A stretch of 64,000 nucleotides of DNA from SZUA-547 sp963669315 (GCA_963669315.1 OY770021.1:1116001-1180000), one strand, 5' to 3'. Shown: positions 1-9,313, counted from the first letter of the stretch. The notes: a model not told the origin generated them from the letters alone. Made by a program: numbers and translations.

Positions 1-321
1 GTGACGGCCGCCCGCATCGACGATGCGCTCGCGCAGATGCGCGGATGGGCCGAAGGGTACGGCTATGTGTTCCACGAGGGCGCCTATCAAGGCGTGGTGA
101 CTCAGCATGATCTGGAAGCCGCCGGCGCTCAGCCGGATGCGGCGCCTTCGGTGGTTGAGATCGCCCGGAACGGCGTGACGCTGTCGCCGGGCTTGGCGCT
201 TCAGGACGCGCTCCCCGCCTTACTGCAATCCGAGCACCCGGTGCCAATCTACACCGAGGATGACGGCTATCTTGGCTTGCTTTCAAAAGAAGCGATGGTC
301 AGCGCGTTGACGAATGGCTGA
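1..321 (+). CDS. C-terminal part of a CBS-domain protein, possibly a ProV-type ABC ATPase
   Basis: The frame enters from the left edge, so the real start is outside and the GTG at base 1 is only the first visible codon. About 106 residues remain. They read like a pair of CBS half-domains: a first half ending GVVTQHDLEAAG and a second with YLGLLSKEAMVSAL, the layout of the regulatory tail of ProV/OpuAA glycine-betaine ATPases. No Walker or ABC signature motif is in view, so the ATPase part is inference and another CBS protein is possible. The TGA overlaps the next gene by 8 bases, suggesting translational coupling. Confidence 0.5.
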   Translation: MTAARIDDALAQMRGWAEGYGYVFHEGAYQGVVTQHDLEAAGAQPDAAPSVVEIARNGVTLSPGLALQDALPALLQSEHPVPIYTEDDGYLGLLSKEAMVSALTNG

Positions 322-1447
322 ACGCGCGCAGGAAACCGATCTTCTGACCGAGCTTTTTCTTGAAGGCGTTCGCGCGGTTTCGGGGAAACAGGCTGTGGCG
401 AATGCGAAAGAGATCGTTGCCGCCTCCGCGCCCACCCATGTTCTGAGCGTCGGCAAGGCCGCCTGCGCGATGTATCTTGGGCTTGATGAAACGTTGCGAC
501 AACTGCCCGCGCTGATCGTCACCAAGCATGGCCACTCGAAGGATGGCCCGGCGCCCGGCGCGAGGGTCGAGGTGATTGAAAGCAGCCACCCGGTCCCGAA
601 TGAAGACTCGCTCGCCGCAGGCAAGCGGGCATTGGAATTCGTAGGCGTGTGCGGCCGCGATTACCGTTTGTTGATGCTGGTCTCGGGCGGAGCCTCCGCG
701 CTGGTAGAAGCGCTGAGGGACGGATACACGCTGGCGGATCTGGAGACGACAACGCGGCGGTATCTGTCAGACGGCAGCGATATCCACGCAATCAACGCCG
801 CAAGGCGGGAAATCTCGCGTATCAAAGGCGGCGGGCTGCTCGCACCATTCGAGGGGCGCGGCGTTCAGGTTCTGGCGATCTCCGACGTCTCCGGCGACGA
901 TATCGGCGTGATCGGATCGGGCATTGGCGCCAAGTCGACCGGCGATTTCGACTATGATTGCCGGATCATCGCCTCGAATGAGGTCGCCCGAAGCGCCATC
1001 GCGGTCCGCGCACAGGCCGAGGGACTGGCCGTCATCGTGAATGAGGAGAGCCTCTATGATGACGTCAACGCGCTGGCCAAGCGCATCGCGGCGCGTTGCA
1101 TCAGCGGGCCGCCCGGCCTCTATATCTTTGGCGGTGAACCGACCGTCGAACTGCCTGACAGCCCTGGCCGCGGGGGGCGCAATCAGGCGTTGGGGTTGCT
1201 TCTGGCCAAACAGTTTCAGGGGCGCGGCGGCATCACCTGCCTTGTCGCGGGAACGGATGGCAGCGACGGGGTTGCAGACGCGGCCGGCGCGATTGTAGAT
1301 GGCGAAAGCTTCACGCGTGCGCCTGGCGCCGAGGACGCATAGCGCGCGGCGGATGCAGGAACGTTTCTGGAGCGCACCGGGGACCAACTAAAGACCGGCC
1401 CGACCGGCACCAACGTCATGGACCTGGTGATCGTACTGAAATTGTAA
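314..1447 (+). pseudogene. gckA: Glycerate 2-kinase (GckA/DUF4147 family), interrupted by an in-frame amber codon
   Basis: The family phosphorylates D-glycerate to 2-phosphoglycerate in the cytoplasm, feeding lower glycolysis. Visible hallmarks are VLSVGKAACAM near the N-terminus, LVSGGASAL, INAARREISRIKGG, SDVSGDDIGVIGSG and FGGEPTVELP, then GRGGRNQAL. The open frame stops at TAG 1340-1342 (342 residues). The same frame then continues for 34 codons to TAA 1445-1447 and encodes the conserved family C-terminus (TGPTGTNVMDLVI). The stop is therefore a point mutation or base-call error, not the natural end. Even read through (about 377 residues) the protein is somewhat shorter than the usual ~420. 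It lies just upstream of the Entner-Doudoroff operon, which suits its metabolic role. Confidence 0.8.
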
Positions 1448-1492
1448 GCACCGCGTATCACGCCTTGGTTCGACGCTGATCACGTAGATATG

Positions 1493-1513
1493 TTGGCGAT
1501 GGACGCTCGCCAA
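1493..1513. promoter_or_regulatory. Inverted repeat upstream of zwf
   Basis: TTGGCGA and TCGCCAA form perfect 7-base arms around a 7-base spacer in the 210-bp gap between gckA and zwf. It could be an operator for the Entner-Doudoroff operon or a weak gckA terminator (no U-run follows). It does not resemble the TGATA/TATCA palindromes found beside the LacI gene, so it is not evidence that this LacI controls zwf. Confidence 0.3.
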
Positions 1514-1657
1514 GTTGGATGGAGAGGCGCCCGACGCCTACGAAACCACCCTTTTGCTTAGGTTAAAAGTCGCCGCCTCTGCGATAACTTGCGATCGCCG
1601 CGGCGCGAACTTTCCGTGGCTCGCCCATTTGTTCCTAACTCAGCCAGAGGCCAGCTG

Positions 1658-3148
1658 ATGGTTGCGAAAGTTGTTCCCGTCGATCCGTTTGATCTCGTCG
1701 TATTCGGCGCGACCGGAGATCTTGCGCGTCGTAAACTGATACCTGCGCTTTATCACCGCCTGCGCGACGGGCAGATGCCGGATGGCGCTCGCGTCATCGG
1801 CGCGGCGCGGTCCGATATGGACGGGGAATCGTTTCGCAATCTCGCAAGCGAGGCTCTGGATGAATTCGTCGATCCGCAGGATCTCGACGCGGAGACCCGC
1901 AACCGGTTCCTGTCGGCGGTCGACTACCGGCAACTCGACGCTATGTCGGAAGATGGCTGGATCGATCTGCCCAGCGCGTTGTCTGACGATTCGTCCCGGC
2001 CGCGGGCCTACTATCTGTCGGTCGCGCCGAGATTCTTCGGCCCGCTCGCGGAACGCATCCATGACGCCGGGCTTTCCGGAAACGGCGCGCGTATCGTGAT
2101 CGAGAAACCGCTCGGGCACGATCTGGCATCGGCGCGTGCGTTAAATGAGGCTCTCATCGGCGCTTTCGATGAAAGCCAGATCTACCGGATTGATCACTAT
2201 CTCGGCAAAGAGACGGTTCAGAACCTGATGGCGCTGCGCTTCGCAAATGCGCTGTTCGAGCCGCTCTGGAATTCCCGCCATGTGGACCATGTGCAGATCA
2301 CCGTTTCCGAGACGGTCGGCGTCGAAGGCCGCGGCGGCTATTACGACACCTCCGGCGCGATCCGGGACATGGTGCAGAACCATTTGCTGCAGCTTGTTTG
2401 TCTGACGGCGATGGAGCCGCCATCGCATTTCGACCCGGACGCGGTGCGCGACGAGAAGCTGAAGGTTCTTAAATCACTGGAACCCATCGACACGTCCAAC
2501 GCCGGCGATCGGACGGTTCGCGGCCAGTATCGCGGTTCGTCGGTGACTGGCGGCGAGGCGCTATCCAGCTTTCTGGAGGACGCCGGCGACCCGAAATCAC
2601 GCACGGAAAGCTACGTCGCCCTGAAGCTTAGCATAGCCAACTGGCGCTGGTCCGGCACGCCGTTCTATGTTCGCACCGGCAAGCGCCTGCGTGCGCGAAT
2701 GTCTGAGATTGCTGTGGTGTTCAAGGATCCGCCGCACTCGATCTTTGACCAAAAGCCCAATCAGTTCCGCGGCAATGCGCTGGTCATCCGCCTGCAGCCG
2801 CGCGAAGGCATCCGGCTGCGCATGACGATCAAGGACCCAGGGCCGGGCGGCATGCGTCTGACCGAGGCGCCGCTCGACATGACCTTCGCTGACACGCTTG
2901 GCGACGCTTCGCTTCGGGTGCCGGACGCCTATGAGCGGCTGGTGATGGATGTCATTCGCGGCGATCAGACGCTGTTCATGCGCGGCGATGAGGTGGAGGC
3001 CGCCTGGGCTTGGGTGGACCCGATTATCGAGGCTTGGCAATCATCTTCCCGCCCCCTGCCCCCCTATGATTCAGGAGGGTCCGGGCCAGAGGACGCGCTG
3101 ATGCTGATGCACCGCGACGGGCGGCGTTGGCGGGAGATCGCAGAATGA
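1658..3148 (+). CDS. zwf: Glucose-6-phosphate 1-dehydrogenase
   Basis: Oxidises glucose-6-phosphate to 6-phosphogluconolactone with NAD(P)+, the entry to the Entner-Doudoroff and pentose phosphate routes. The Rossmann fingerprint GATGDLARR sits at residues 17-25, and the active-site signature RIDHYLGKE near residue 177. The length of 496 residues is normal. ATG 1658 is chosen because AGAGG lies about 8 bases upstream and the protein then begins just ahead of the nucleotide-binding strand; an in-frame TTG at 1589 adds 23 unconserved residues. First gene of zwf-pgl-edd-pgi-eda; its stop overlaps the pgl start (ATGA). Confidence 0.97.
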   Translation: MVAKVVPVDPFDLVVFGATGDLARRKLIPALYHRLRDGQMPDGARVIGAARSDMDGESFRNLASEALDEFVDPQDLDAETRNRFLSAVDYRQLDAMSEDGWIDLPSALSDDSSRPRAYYLSVAPRFFGPLAERIHDAGLSGNGARIVIEKPLGHDLASARALNEALIGAFDESQIYRIDHYLGKETVQNLMALRFANALFEPLWNSRHVDHVQITVSETVGVEGRGGYYDTSGAIRDMVQNHLLQLVCLTAMEPPSHFDPDAVRDEKLKVLKSLEPIDTSNAGDRTVRGQYRGSSVTGGEALSSFLEDAGDPKSRTESYVALKLSIANWRWSGTPFYVRTGKRLRARMSEIAVVFKDPPHSIFDQKPNQFRGNALVIRLQPREGIRLRMTIKDPGPGGMRLTEAPLDMTFADTLGDASLRVPDAYERLVMDVIRGDQTLFMRGDEVEAAWAWVDPIIEAWQSSSRPLPPYDSGGSGPEDALMLMHRDGRRWREIAE

Positions 3149-3825
3149 ACGCGCGGATCGTCACATACGCCTCTCGCGAGGCGCTGATGCGCAAGCTGGC
3201 GGAACGGTTGGCGGAGCGACTGCGTGAGCTTGTCGATGAGAAAGGCCGGGCGAGCCTTGCGGTTCCCGGCGGAACGACGCCGGCGCCGATGCTTGAGCAT
3301 TTGGGCGAAGTTGATCTGCCGTGGGAGAAAATCGCCGTCACGTTGACCGACGAACGGTGGACGCCGGTGACGTCGCCGCGTTCGAACCAACGGTTGCTCA
3401 GCGAGACGCTGTTCAAGGGCCGGGCCGCCGCGGCTGAGTTCGCGCCGCTCTATGGCGGAACACCGGGTCCGAACGGAAGCCTGAAAGCGATTGCGACGAC
3501 GATCGAGCAGATCATTCTGCCGCTCGACATCGCCGTGCTGGGCATGGGAGCGGACATGCACACCGCCTCTCTGTTTCCCGGGGCGGTCGGCCTGGAGAAC
3601 GCGCTGGCGGCGGACGCCCCGCCGGCGGTCGCTATCCGCGCCGCGGGAGCGGGCGAGCCGCGCATCACCCTGTCTGCTCCAGTACTGGCCGCGGCTGAGC
3701 GGCACCTACTGATCACCGGGGCGGAAAAAAGCGCCGCGCTGGCCCGCGCGACAGAGATCGCCGATCCCAGCATCGCGCCCGTCTGCGCTGTCCTCGATGG
3801 CGCAATCGTACATTTCGCAGAGTAG
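3145..3825 (+). CDS. pgl: 6-phosphogluconolactonase
   Basis: Hydrolyses 6-phosphogluconolactone to 6-phosphogluconate, the second step after Zwf. The 226-residue product has the NagB/DevB-type pattern SLAVPGGTTPAPM, VTLTDERWTPV, SNQRLL and LGMGADMHTASLFPG, where DevB-type enzymes usually read LGMGxDGHTASLFP. The ATG overlaps the zwf stop by four bases and has GGGAG at a good distance, so an upstream TTG at 3127 is rejected. It is followed 19 bases later by edd. Confidence 0.95.
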   Translation: MNARIVTYASREALMRKLAERLAERLRELVDEKGRASLAVPGGTTPAPMLEHLGEVDLPWEKIAVTLTDERWTPVTSPRSNQRLLSETLFKGRAAAAEFAPLYGGTPGPNGSLKAIATTIEQIILPLDIAVLGMGADMHTASLFPGAVGLENALAADAPPAVAIRAAGAGEPRITLSAPVLAAAERHLLITGAEKSAALARATEIADPSIAPVCAVLDGAIVHFAE

Positions 3826-3844
3826 CTGGTCAGGGAGACCGAAA

Positions 3845-5650
3845 ATGAACCCGACGATCGAAGCCGTGACCGCACGCATTCAGGATCGCTCTGCAACAAG
3901 CCGGGCGGCGTATATGGACCGCTGCCGCCGCGCGATCGACGCCGGTCCCGGCCGTGCGCATCTCACCTGCGGAAACATGGCCCATGTCACGGCTGCGAGC
4001 GGAGAGGACAAGCCCGGCATCATCAAGGAGCGTGGCGGAAATATCGGCATCGTCACCGCCTTTAACGACATGCTGTCGGCGCACCAGCCCTTTGAGCGCT
4101 ACCCGGACCTGATCAAGCAGGCGGCGCGCGACACGGGAGGCACAGCGCAGGTCGCGGGCGGCGTTCCGGCGATGTGCGACGGCGTCACTCAAGGCCAGCC
4201 GGGCATGGAGCTGTCGCTGTTCTCGCGCGATGTGATCGCCTTGGCCGCCGGCGTTTCGCTGAGCCACAATTGCTATGACGCGGCGATGTTTCTGGGCGTT
4301 TGCGACAAGATCGTTCCCGGCCTGGTGATGGCCGCCGCGAGTTTCGGCCACCTGCCAGCGGTGTTCGCGCCGGCCGGGCCGATGCCCTCGGGCCTGCCGA
4401 ATGACGAGAAGGCGAAGGTGCGCCAGAAATACGCCGTGGGCGAGGCTGACCGGGACGAGTTGCTGCGCGCCGAGATGGCCTCCTATCACGGGCCGGGCAC
4501 CTGCACGTTCTATGGCACGGCCAACACCAACCAGATGCTGATGGAATTCATGGGGCTGCACTTGCCGGGTGCGAGCTTCGTGAACCCCAATACACCGCTA
4601 CGCGACGCGCTGACGGTCGCGGCGGCAAGGCGCGCGCTGGCGATCAGCGGCAAGAACGACGAATTCACCCCAGCTTGCGACGTCCTGAGCGAGAAGGCCA
4701 TCGTCAACGGCATGGTCGGCCTGATGGCGACCGGCGGCTCGACGAACCTGACGCTGCACCTGATCGCCATGGCCCGCGCGGCGGGCGTGCTGATCGACTG
4801 GTCGGACATGTCCGAACTGTCGTCCGTCACGCCGCTGATGGCTCGGGTCTATCCAAACGGTCTGGCGGATGTGAACCATTTCCACGCCGCCGGCGGCCTC
4901 GGCTACATGATCGGCGAATTGCTGTCGGCCGGTTTGCTTCATGACGACGTGAAGACCATCGCCGGAGACGGCCTGTCACGCTACACGCAGGAGCCAAAGC
5001 TGACCGATGGCGAGGTGGAATGGGTCGACGGCGCCGGGGAAAGCGGCGAACCGGCGATCCTACGGCCAGCCACAAATCCGTTCCAACCGACCGGGGGCCT
5101 GCAACTTCTCTCCGGCAATCTTGGGACCGGAGTCATCAAGATCTCGGCCGTGGCCGAGGAGCATCGCATCGTCGAAGCTCCGGTGCGCATCTTCCACGAT
5201 CAGGAAGAGGTCAAGGCGGCCTTCAAGGCGGGCGAGTTGGAGCACGACGTCGTCGTCGTCGTGCGTTTCCAGGGTCCAAAGGCAAACGGAATGCCAGAAT
5301 TGCATTCGCTGACGCCTCCGCTGGGCGTGCTTCAGGGGCGCGGATTCAAGGTGGCGCTGGTCACCGACGGCCGCATGTCTGGCGCGTCCGGCAAGGTTCC
5401 GTCGGCGATCCATGTCAGCCCCGAGGCGGTGGATGGCGGGCCGATCGCGCGCCTGCAGGACGGCGATGTCGTGCGTCTGGACGCCGAAGCCGGTGTTCTG
5501 GAGGTCAAGGTGGACGCCGCCGAATTCGCCGCCCGCGCGCCCGCGACAGCCGACCTGTCCGACTATCACGAAGGGATCGGGCGAGAACTGTTCGGCGCGT
5601 TCCGCGCCAATGTCGGCGCTGCGGACGCCGGCGCGGCGGTGATCGTCTGA
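3845..5650 (+). CDS. edd: Phosphogluconate dehydratase
   Basis: Dehydrates 6-phosphogluconate to 2-keto-3-deoxy-6-phosphogluconate (KDPG), the committing step of the Entner-Doudoroff pathway. The protein is 601 residues, the usual length. It belongs to the IlvD/Edd iron-sulfur dehydratase family: cysteines lie in GGVPAMCDGVTQG and SHNCYDAAMFLG, and the conserved blocks GTCTFYGTANTNQM and VTDGRMSGASGKVPSA are present. The start is ATG 3845, preceded by GGGAG at about 7 bases; an earlier in-frame codon inside pgl is unlikely. The gene ends 13 bases before pgi. Confidence 0.97.
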   Translation: MNPTIEAVTARIQDRSATSRAAYMDRCRRAIDAGPGRAHLTCGNMAHVTAASGEDKPGIIKERGGNIGIVTAFNDMLSAHQPFERYPDLIKQAARDTGGTAQVAGGVPAMCDGVTQGQPGMELSLFSRDVIALAAGVSLSHNCYDAAMFLGVCDKIVPGLVMAAASFGHLPAVFAPAGPMPSGLPNDEKAKVRQKYAVGEADRDELLRAEMASYHGPGTCTFYGTANTNQMLMEFMGLHLPGASFVNPNTPLRDALTVAAARRALAISGKNDEFTPACDVLSEKAIVNGMVGLMATGGSTNLTLHLIAMARAAGVLIDWSDMSELSSVTPLMARVYPNGLADVNHFHAAGGLGYMIGELLSAGLLHDDVKTIAGDGLSRYTQEPKLTDGEVEWVDGAGESGEPAILRPATNPFQPTGGLQLLSGNLGTGVIKISAVAEEHRIVEAPVRIFHDQEEVKAAFKAGELEHDVVVVVRFQGPKANGMPELHSLTPPLGVLQGRGFKVALVTDGRMSGASGKVPSAIHVSPEAVDGGPIARLQDGDVVRLDAEAGVLEVKVDAAEFAARAPATADLSDYHEGIGRELFGAFRANVGAADAGAAVIV

Positions 5651-5663
5651 CGAGGGGATGAGT

Positions 5664-7250
5664 ATGACGGTCAAGAACGCATGGGACGATGTTTACACGC
5701 ATGCGGCGCGCCTGAAGCAGACACATCTTAGAGAGCTGTTTGACTGGGACGCCGACCGCTTTAACCGGCTGTCCGCTTCGCTGGACGACCTGACCATTGA
5801 TTATTCCAAGGAGAAGATCGATGCGGACGCGCTCGACGCGCTCGTCGCCCTCGCCCGAGCGGCCGGGGTTGAGGCGCGGCGCGACGCAATGTTTGCTGGC
5901 GACCCGATCAATGAGACCGAAGGTCGGGCGGTTCTGCACACCGCGCTGCGGGGCGGGGCGGCTGCTCCAGACGGCGATGACGTCGAAGGCACGCTGGTGC
6001 GGCTTCTTGGATTCGCCGAGCAAGTTCGGTCCGGCGCGTTTCAGGGCCGCGGCGGCGCGATAACGGACGTTGTGAATATCGGTATCGGCGGGTCGGACCT
6101 CGGCCCGGTGATGGCGAGCCGGGCGCTGAGCCCGGATATCGACGGCCCACGCCCACACTACGTATCGAATGTCGACGGCGCGCATCTGGCCGATGTGGTG
6201 AAGACCCTCGATCCGGGCCGGACTCTAGTGATCGTCGCCTCCAAGACCTTCACGACACTGGAGACGATGGCGAACGCCCGTCTCGCCCGCGAATGGCTGG
6301 GGGCCGCGGCCGATGGCCAGATGGCGGCGGTCTCCACCAACATCGCGGCCTGCGCGGAGTTCGGCATTCCCGAGGACCGGGTCTTCGGGTTCTGGGACTG
6401 GGTCGGCGGGCGCTATTCGATGTGGTCGGCGATCGGATTGTCGCTCGCCATCGCGATCGGCGGTGGAGGTTTTCGCGAGTTTCTGGCCGGCGCTGCGGCG
6501 ATGGACACACATTTCAGCGATGCGCCCCTCGAAGACAATCTGCCAGTTCTGCTGGCGCTGATCGGCCTCTGGCGGCGTAACGCCATGGGCTGCCCGACGG
6601 TTGCGCTGATCCCCTATGACCAGCGGTTGGAGCGGTTGCCCGCCTATGTGCAGCAGCTCGACATGGAGTCGAACGGCAAGCAGGTGCAGCTCGACGGCTC
6701 GCCCGTCGAAACCGCGACCGGCCCGGTGATCTGGGGCGAACCTGGAACCAACGCGCAGCACTCCTTCTTCCAGCTGATCCATCAGGGCACCGACGTCATC
6801 CCGGTCGAATTTGTAGCCGCCGCCAATCCGCGCGCGGCCGACGCCGAACATCACGCGCTGCTGCTGACCAATTGCTTCGCGCAGGGTCAGGCGCTTGCGT
6901 TCGGCAAGACGGCGGCGGAGGTTGAAGGCGAAATGCGCGCGACCGGAAAGTCCGAAGACGAGATCGCACGTCTGGCGCCGCATCGCACCTTCCCCGGCGA
7001 CCGGCCATCGACGACGATCCTGTTCCGTGAATTGACCCCCTACGCGCTTGGGCGGCTGATCGCGCTCTATGAGCACAAGGTGTTTGTGCAGGGCGCTATC
7101 TGGGGCGTAAACTCCTATGACCAATGGGGCGTCGAGCTGGGCAAAGAACTGGCGAAGGCGCTGATTCCCGCAGTGCGCGACGGCGCTGAGGCGGAGGCCG
7201 ACGCCTCCACCAGCGGCCTGATCGCGCGAATGAGAGAGTTGCAAGCATGA
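5664..7250 (+). CDS. pgi: Glucose-6-phosphate isomerase
   Basis: Interconverts glucose-6-phosphate and fructose-6-phosphate, letting triose phosphates recycle into the Entner-Doudoroff route. The ~528-residue protein has the family signatures NIGIGGSDLGPVMA, VIVASKTFTTLETMANA and the C-terminal block GAIWGVNSYDQWGVELGK, which contains the catalytic lysine region. Two ATGs compete (5658 and 5664); GAGGGG at 5652-5657 touches the first and is correctly spaced for the second. The gene sits unusually between edd and eda, and its stop overlaps the eda start (ATGA). Confidence 0.96.
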   Translation: MTVKNAWDDVYTHAARLKQTHLRELFDWDADRFNRLSASLDDLTIDYSKEKIDADALDALVALARAAGVEARRDAMFAGDPINETEGRAVLHTALRGGAAAPDGDDVEGTLVRLLGFAEQVRSGAFQGRGGAITDVVNIGIGGSDLGPVMASRALSPDIDGPRPHYVSNVDGAHLADVVKTLDPGRTLVIVASKTFTTLETMANARLAREWLGAAADGQMAAVSTNIAACAEFGIPEDRVFGFWDWVGGRYSMWSAIGLSLAIAIGGGGFREFLAGAAAMDTHFSDAPLEDNLPVLLALIGLWRRNAMGCPTVALIPYDQRLERLPAYVQQLDMESNGKQVQLDGSPVETATGPVIWGEPGTNAQHSFFQLIHQGTDVIPVEFVAAANPRAADAEHHALLLTNCFAQGQALAFGKTAAEVEGEMRATGKSEDEIARLAPHRTFPGDRPSTTILFRELTPYALGRLIALYEHKVFVQGAIWGVNSYDQWGVELGKELAKALIPAVRDGAEAEADASTSGLIARMRELQA

Positions 7251-7870
7251 ACGTCACAGAAATCTGCGGGCTCGCGCCCGTCGTCCCGGTGCTCGTGATC
7301 GACGACCTCGCCACGGCCGCGCCATTGGCCAAAGCGCTGGTCGCGGGCGGTTTGCCGGTGCTTGAGGTCACGCTCAGAACACCGATCGCAATCGATGCGA
7401 TCAAGGCGATGGTGGAGGCGGCGCCCGACGCGGTGGTCGGCGCGGGCAGCATGCGGACGCCTGACGACGTTGCGGCGGTGAAGCAGGCGGGCGGCGTTTT
7501 CGGCGTCTCGGCCGGCTGGACCGACACGCTGCTCGATGCGGCGGACGCCGTCGGCTTGCCGATGCTGCCGGGCGTCGCGACCCCGTCCGAGGCGATGAGG
7601 GCGGCTGAACGTGGTCTGGAAGTTTTGAAATTTTTCCCCGCGGCGCAGAATGGCGGCGCGCCGGCTCTGAAGGCCTGGGGCGGTCCGCTGCCGGGTCTGA
7701 AGTTCTGTCCGACAGGCGGGGTCACGCCCGAGAACGCGCCCGATTATCTGTCGCTTTCCAACGTCATCTGCGTCGGCGGATCCTGGGTCGCCCCGAAGGA
7801 CGCCGTGAAAGTCAGAGACTGGGATTTGGTCGAAGGACTGGCGGAAGAGGCGGCGGCGCTCAGCCGCTGA
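7247..7870 (+). CDS. eda: KDPG aldolase (2-dehydro-3-deoxy-phosphogluconate aldolase)
   Basis: Cleaves KDPG to pyruvate and glyceraldehyde-3-phosphate, the last pathway-specific step. It is a class I aldolase of 207 residues. The Schiff-base lysine is K128 in VLKFFPA, the general acid/base glutamate is E40 in LEVTLRT, and the phosphate-binding CPTGGVTPEN loop is present. The usual VGAGTV motif reads VVGAGSM, a mild variation. The ATG overlaps the pgi stop. It ends the five-gene operon and is followed by a hairpin. Confidence 0.96.
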   Translation: MNVTEICGLAPVVPVLVIDDLATAAPLAKALVAGGLPVLEVTLRTPIAIDAIKAMVEAAPDAVVGAGSMRTPDDVAAVKQAGGVFGVSAGWTDTLLDAADAVGLPMLPGVATPSEAMRAAERGLEVLKFFPAAQNGGAPALKAWGGPLPGLKFCPTGGVTPENAPDYLSLSNVICVGGSWVAPKDAVKVRDWDLVEGLAEEAAALSR

Positions 7871-7887
7871 TCCGCCGCATCGGCGGA
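7871..7887. terminator. Hairpin between convergent eda and the lacI-type gene
   Basis: TCCGCCG and CGGCGGA form a perfect 7-bp stem with a three-base loop immediately after the eda stop. The two genes converge here, so it may stop transcripts from both sides. No clear U-run follows, so it is not a classic intrinsic terminator. Confidence 0.45.
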
Positions 7888-7898
7888 GAGTCTTGCGT

Positions 7899-8924
7899 TC
7901 AGACGTTCTCCGCCGTGATCAGCTGGAAATCCAGCGACGCTCGAGCCGCCGCCGGGTCCTGTCCCGAAAGCGCCTGAGCCATCGCCAGAGTCGTATGCCG
8001 CGCGATATCCCCGCCCGGGTTTGAGATCACGAGATCAACGGATCCCTCCAGCAGTCCCTGCACGGTGAACGGGCTTCTCTCGTGGCAGACATAGAAGACG
8101 TCCCGATCGCGCCTGGCCTCCTTCAGGGCTCTCACAGCGCCTTCAACGCCGCCGCCACAATGATACAGCCCGGTCAGGTTCGGAGCGGCGCGCAATATGT
8201 CGGCCGTCGCCTTATAGGCGACCGCCGCATCGTCAAGAAAAACAATTGAATCCAGAAGTCGCGTCTGCGGCGCGTGCTCTCGCATGTAGCTGCGAAATCC
8301 GGTTTCCCGATCCTCCTGAACGACATAGCGATGCGAGCCAATCAGAATCCCTATCTCACCGTTTTGGTCGTTTAGCCGGGACATGACCCAACCCGCCGTG
8401 CGGCCCGCCTTGCGACCGTCGATCCCGATATATCCGCTGAGCGACGGGTTGGAGAGATTGCTGATCAGGGCGAAGACCGGCATTCCGGATGCGACACACT
8501 TCTCGATGGCGGCGTTCACCTTTGGGTGATCGACCGCCACAAGGGCGATGGCGTCCACCTTCTCCGCCATCGCGCCAATCGCTATCGCCATATCATCCGG
8601 CGAAAGGGATTCGACGAATTCAATTTCAGCGGAGGCGCGAATGTCGCGAAGACCGGCGGCCGACTCGCGGATATTCCGGGCGAGGGACTGGTAGAACCAC
8701 TTTCCCTGCTTTTGCAGAATAAAGCCCAGCGTCTTCGCCGGGGCCATCTCTTCAATTCTGCGGCGCATCAGACCGTGCGCGTAGTAATCCAACGCCTCGG
8801 CCGCCGCCAGCACGCGCTCAGCGGTCACTGGCCTTACGGGCGCGCGGCCATTCAGAACCCGGTCCACAGTGGCGACGCCGACTCCGGCCTGTTTCGCTAT
8901 GTCATGTAGTGTCGTCCGACTCAC
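7899..8924 (-). CDS. LacI-family transcriptional regulator
   Basis: The N-terminal HTH reads TTLHDIAKQAGVGVATVDRV and is followed by the hinge helix and a periplasmic-binding-protein-like effector domain (blocks GYIGIDGRKAGRTAG, GLYHCGGGVEGA and VISNPGGDIA). The start is the GTG at 8924, with AGGAGC six bases upstream; a long in-frame extension to 9194 is rejected because it precedes the HTH and crosses the operators. Length of 341 residues is typical. The effector is not identifiable. Proximity to the Entner-Doudoroff operon suggests a sugar ligand, but the gene is convergent with that operon. Palindromes just upstream of its start suggest autoregulation. Confidence 0.9.
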   Translation of the reverse strand: MSRTTLHDIAKQAGVGVATVDRVLNGRAPVRPVTAERVLAAAEALDYYAHGLMRRRIEEMAPAKTLGFILQKQGKWFYQSLARNIRESAAGLRDIRASAEIEFVESLSPDDMAIAIGAMAEKVDAIALVAVDHPKVNAAIEKCVASGMPVFALISNLSNPSLSGYIGIDGRKAGRTAGWVMSRLNDQNGEIGILIGSHRYVVQEDRETGFRSYMREHAPQTRLLDSIVFLDDAAVAYKATADILRAAPNLTGLYHCGGGVEGAVRALKEARRDRDVFYVCHERSPFTVQGLLEGSVDLVISNPGGDIARHTTLAMAQALSGQDPAAARASLDFQLITAENV

Positions 8925-8935
8925 GGCGACGCTCC

Positions 8936-9010
8936 TGATAGTATCTATCAAATTTCTGATGGCGCATGTGATTTGAGTGATGATAATTATCAAGAGTAGA
9001 TATTGATCTA
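8936..9010. promoter_or_regulatory. Cluster of palindromic operator-like sites upstream of the lacI-type gene
   Basis: There are three palindromes in 75 bases: TGATAGTATCTATCA (8936-8950, perfect 6-base arms), TGATAATTATCA (8981-8992, fully palindromic) and TAGATATTGATCTA (8997-9010, 5-base arms). They share TGATA/TATCA-like halves and begin only 12 bases from the regulator's start codon, overlapping its ribosome-binding region. This is the layout of an autoregulated LacI gene with looping or cooperative binding. The rest of the 390-bp gap to uspA (9011-9313) shows nothing else clear. Confidence 0.6.
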
Positions 9011-9313
9011 TCATAATCGCGTGCAATTGCGTCGCTTGTTGTGGCGATTCCGCGACAGTCTGCGGATCCGCTTCTTGATTCCTCGGCGCTCGCAAACCGA
9101 CGACAGCGCGGCCGACCCAAACGGACGAAGGCGTCGTGACGATCAGGGTGGAAAGCGCGCGATGCGGGTAATTTTCTTTTGTGAACTGTAGCAAAGGAAC
9201 GGGATTCGAACTTAAAGTCGCCGTCCCGAGTCTGAAGTCCTGTGGAATCGTCAGGCTTTAGATTGCAGTGCGCGCTTCCCGCATTGAGCAGATGAAAGTC
9301 GAAAGGAACTCTG

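Noticed and set aside
1340..1342. Recoded amber (pyrrolysine or programmed readthrough)
   Set aside because: No pyrrolysine system or readthrough context is visible; a simple nonsense mutation or sequence error is more economical.
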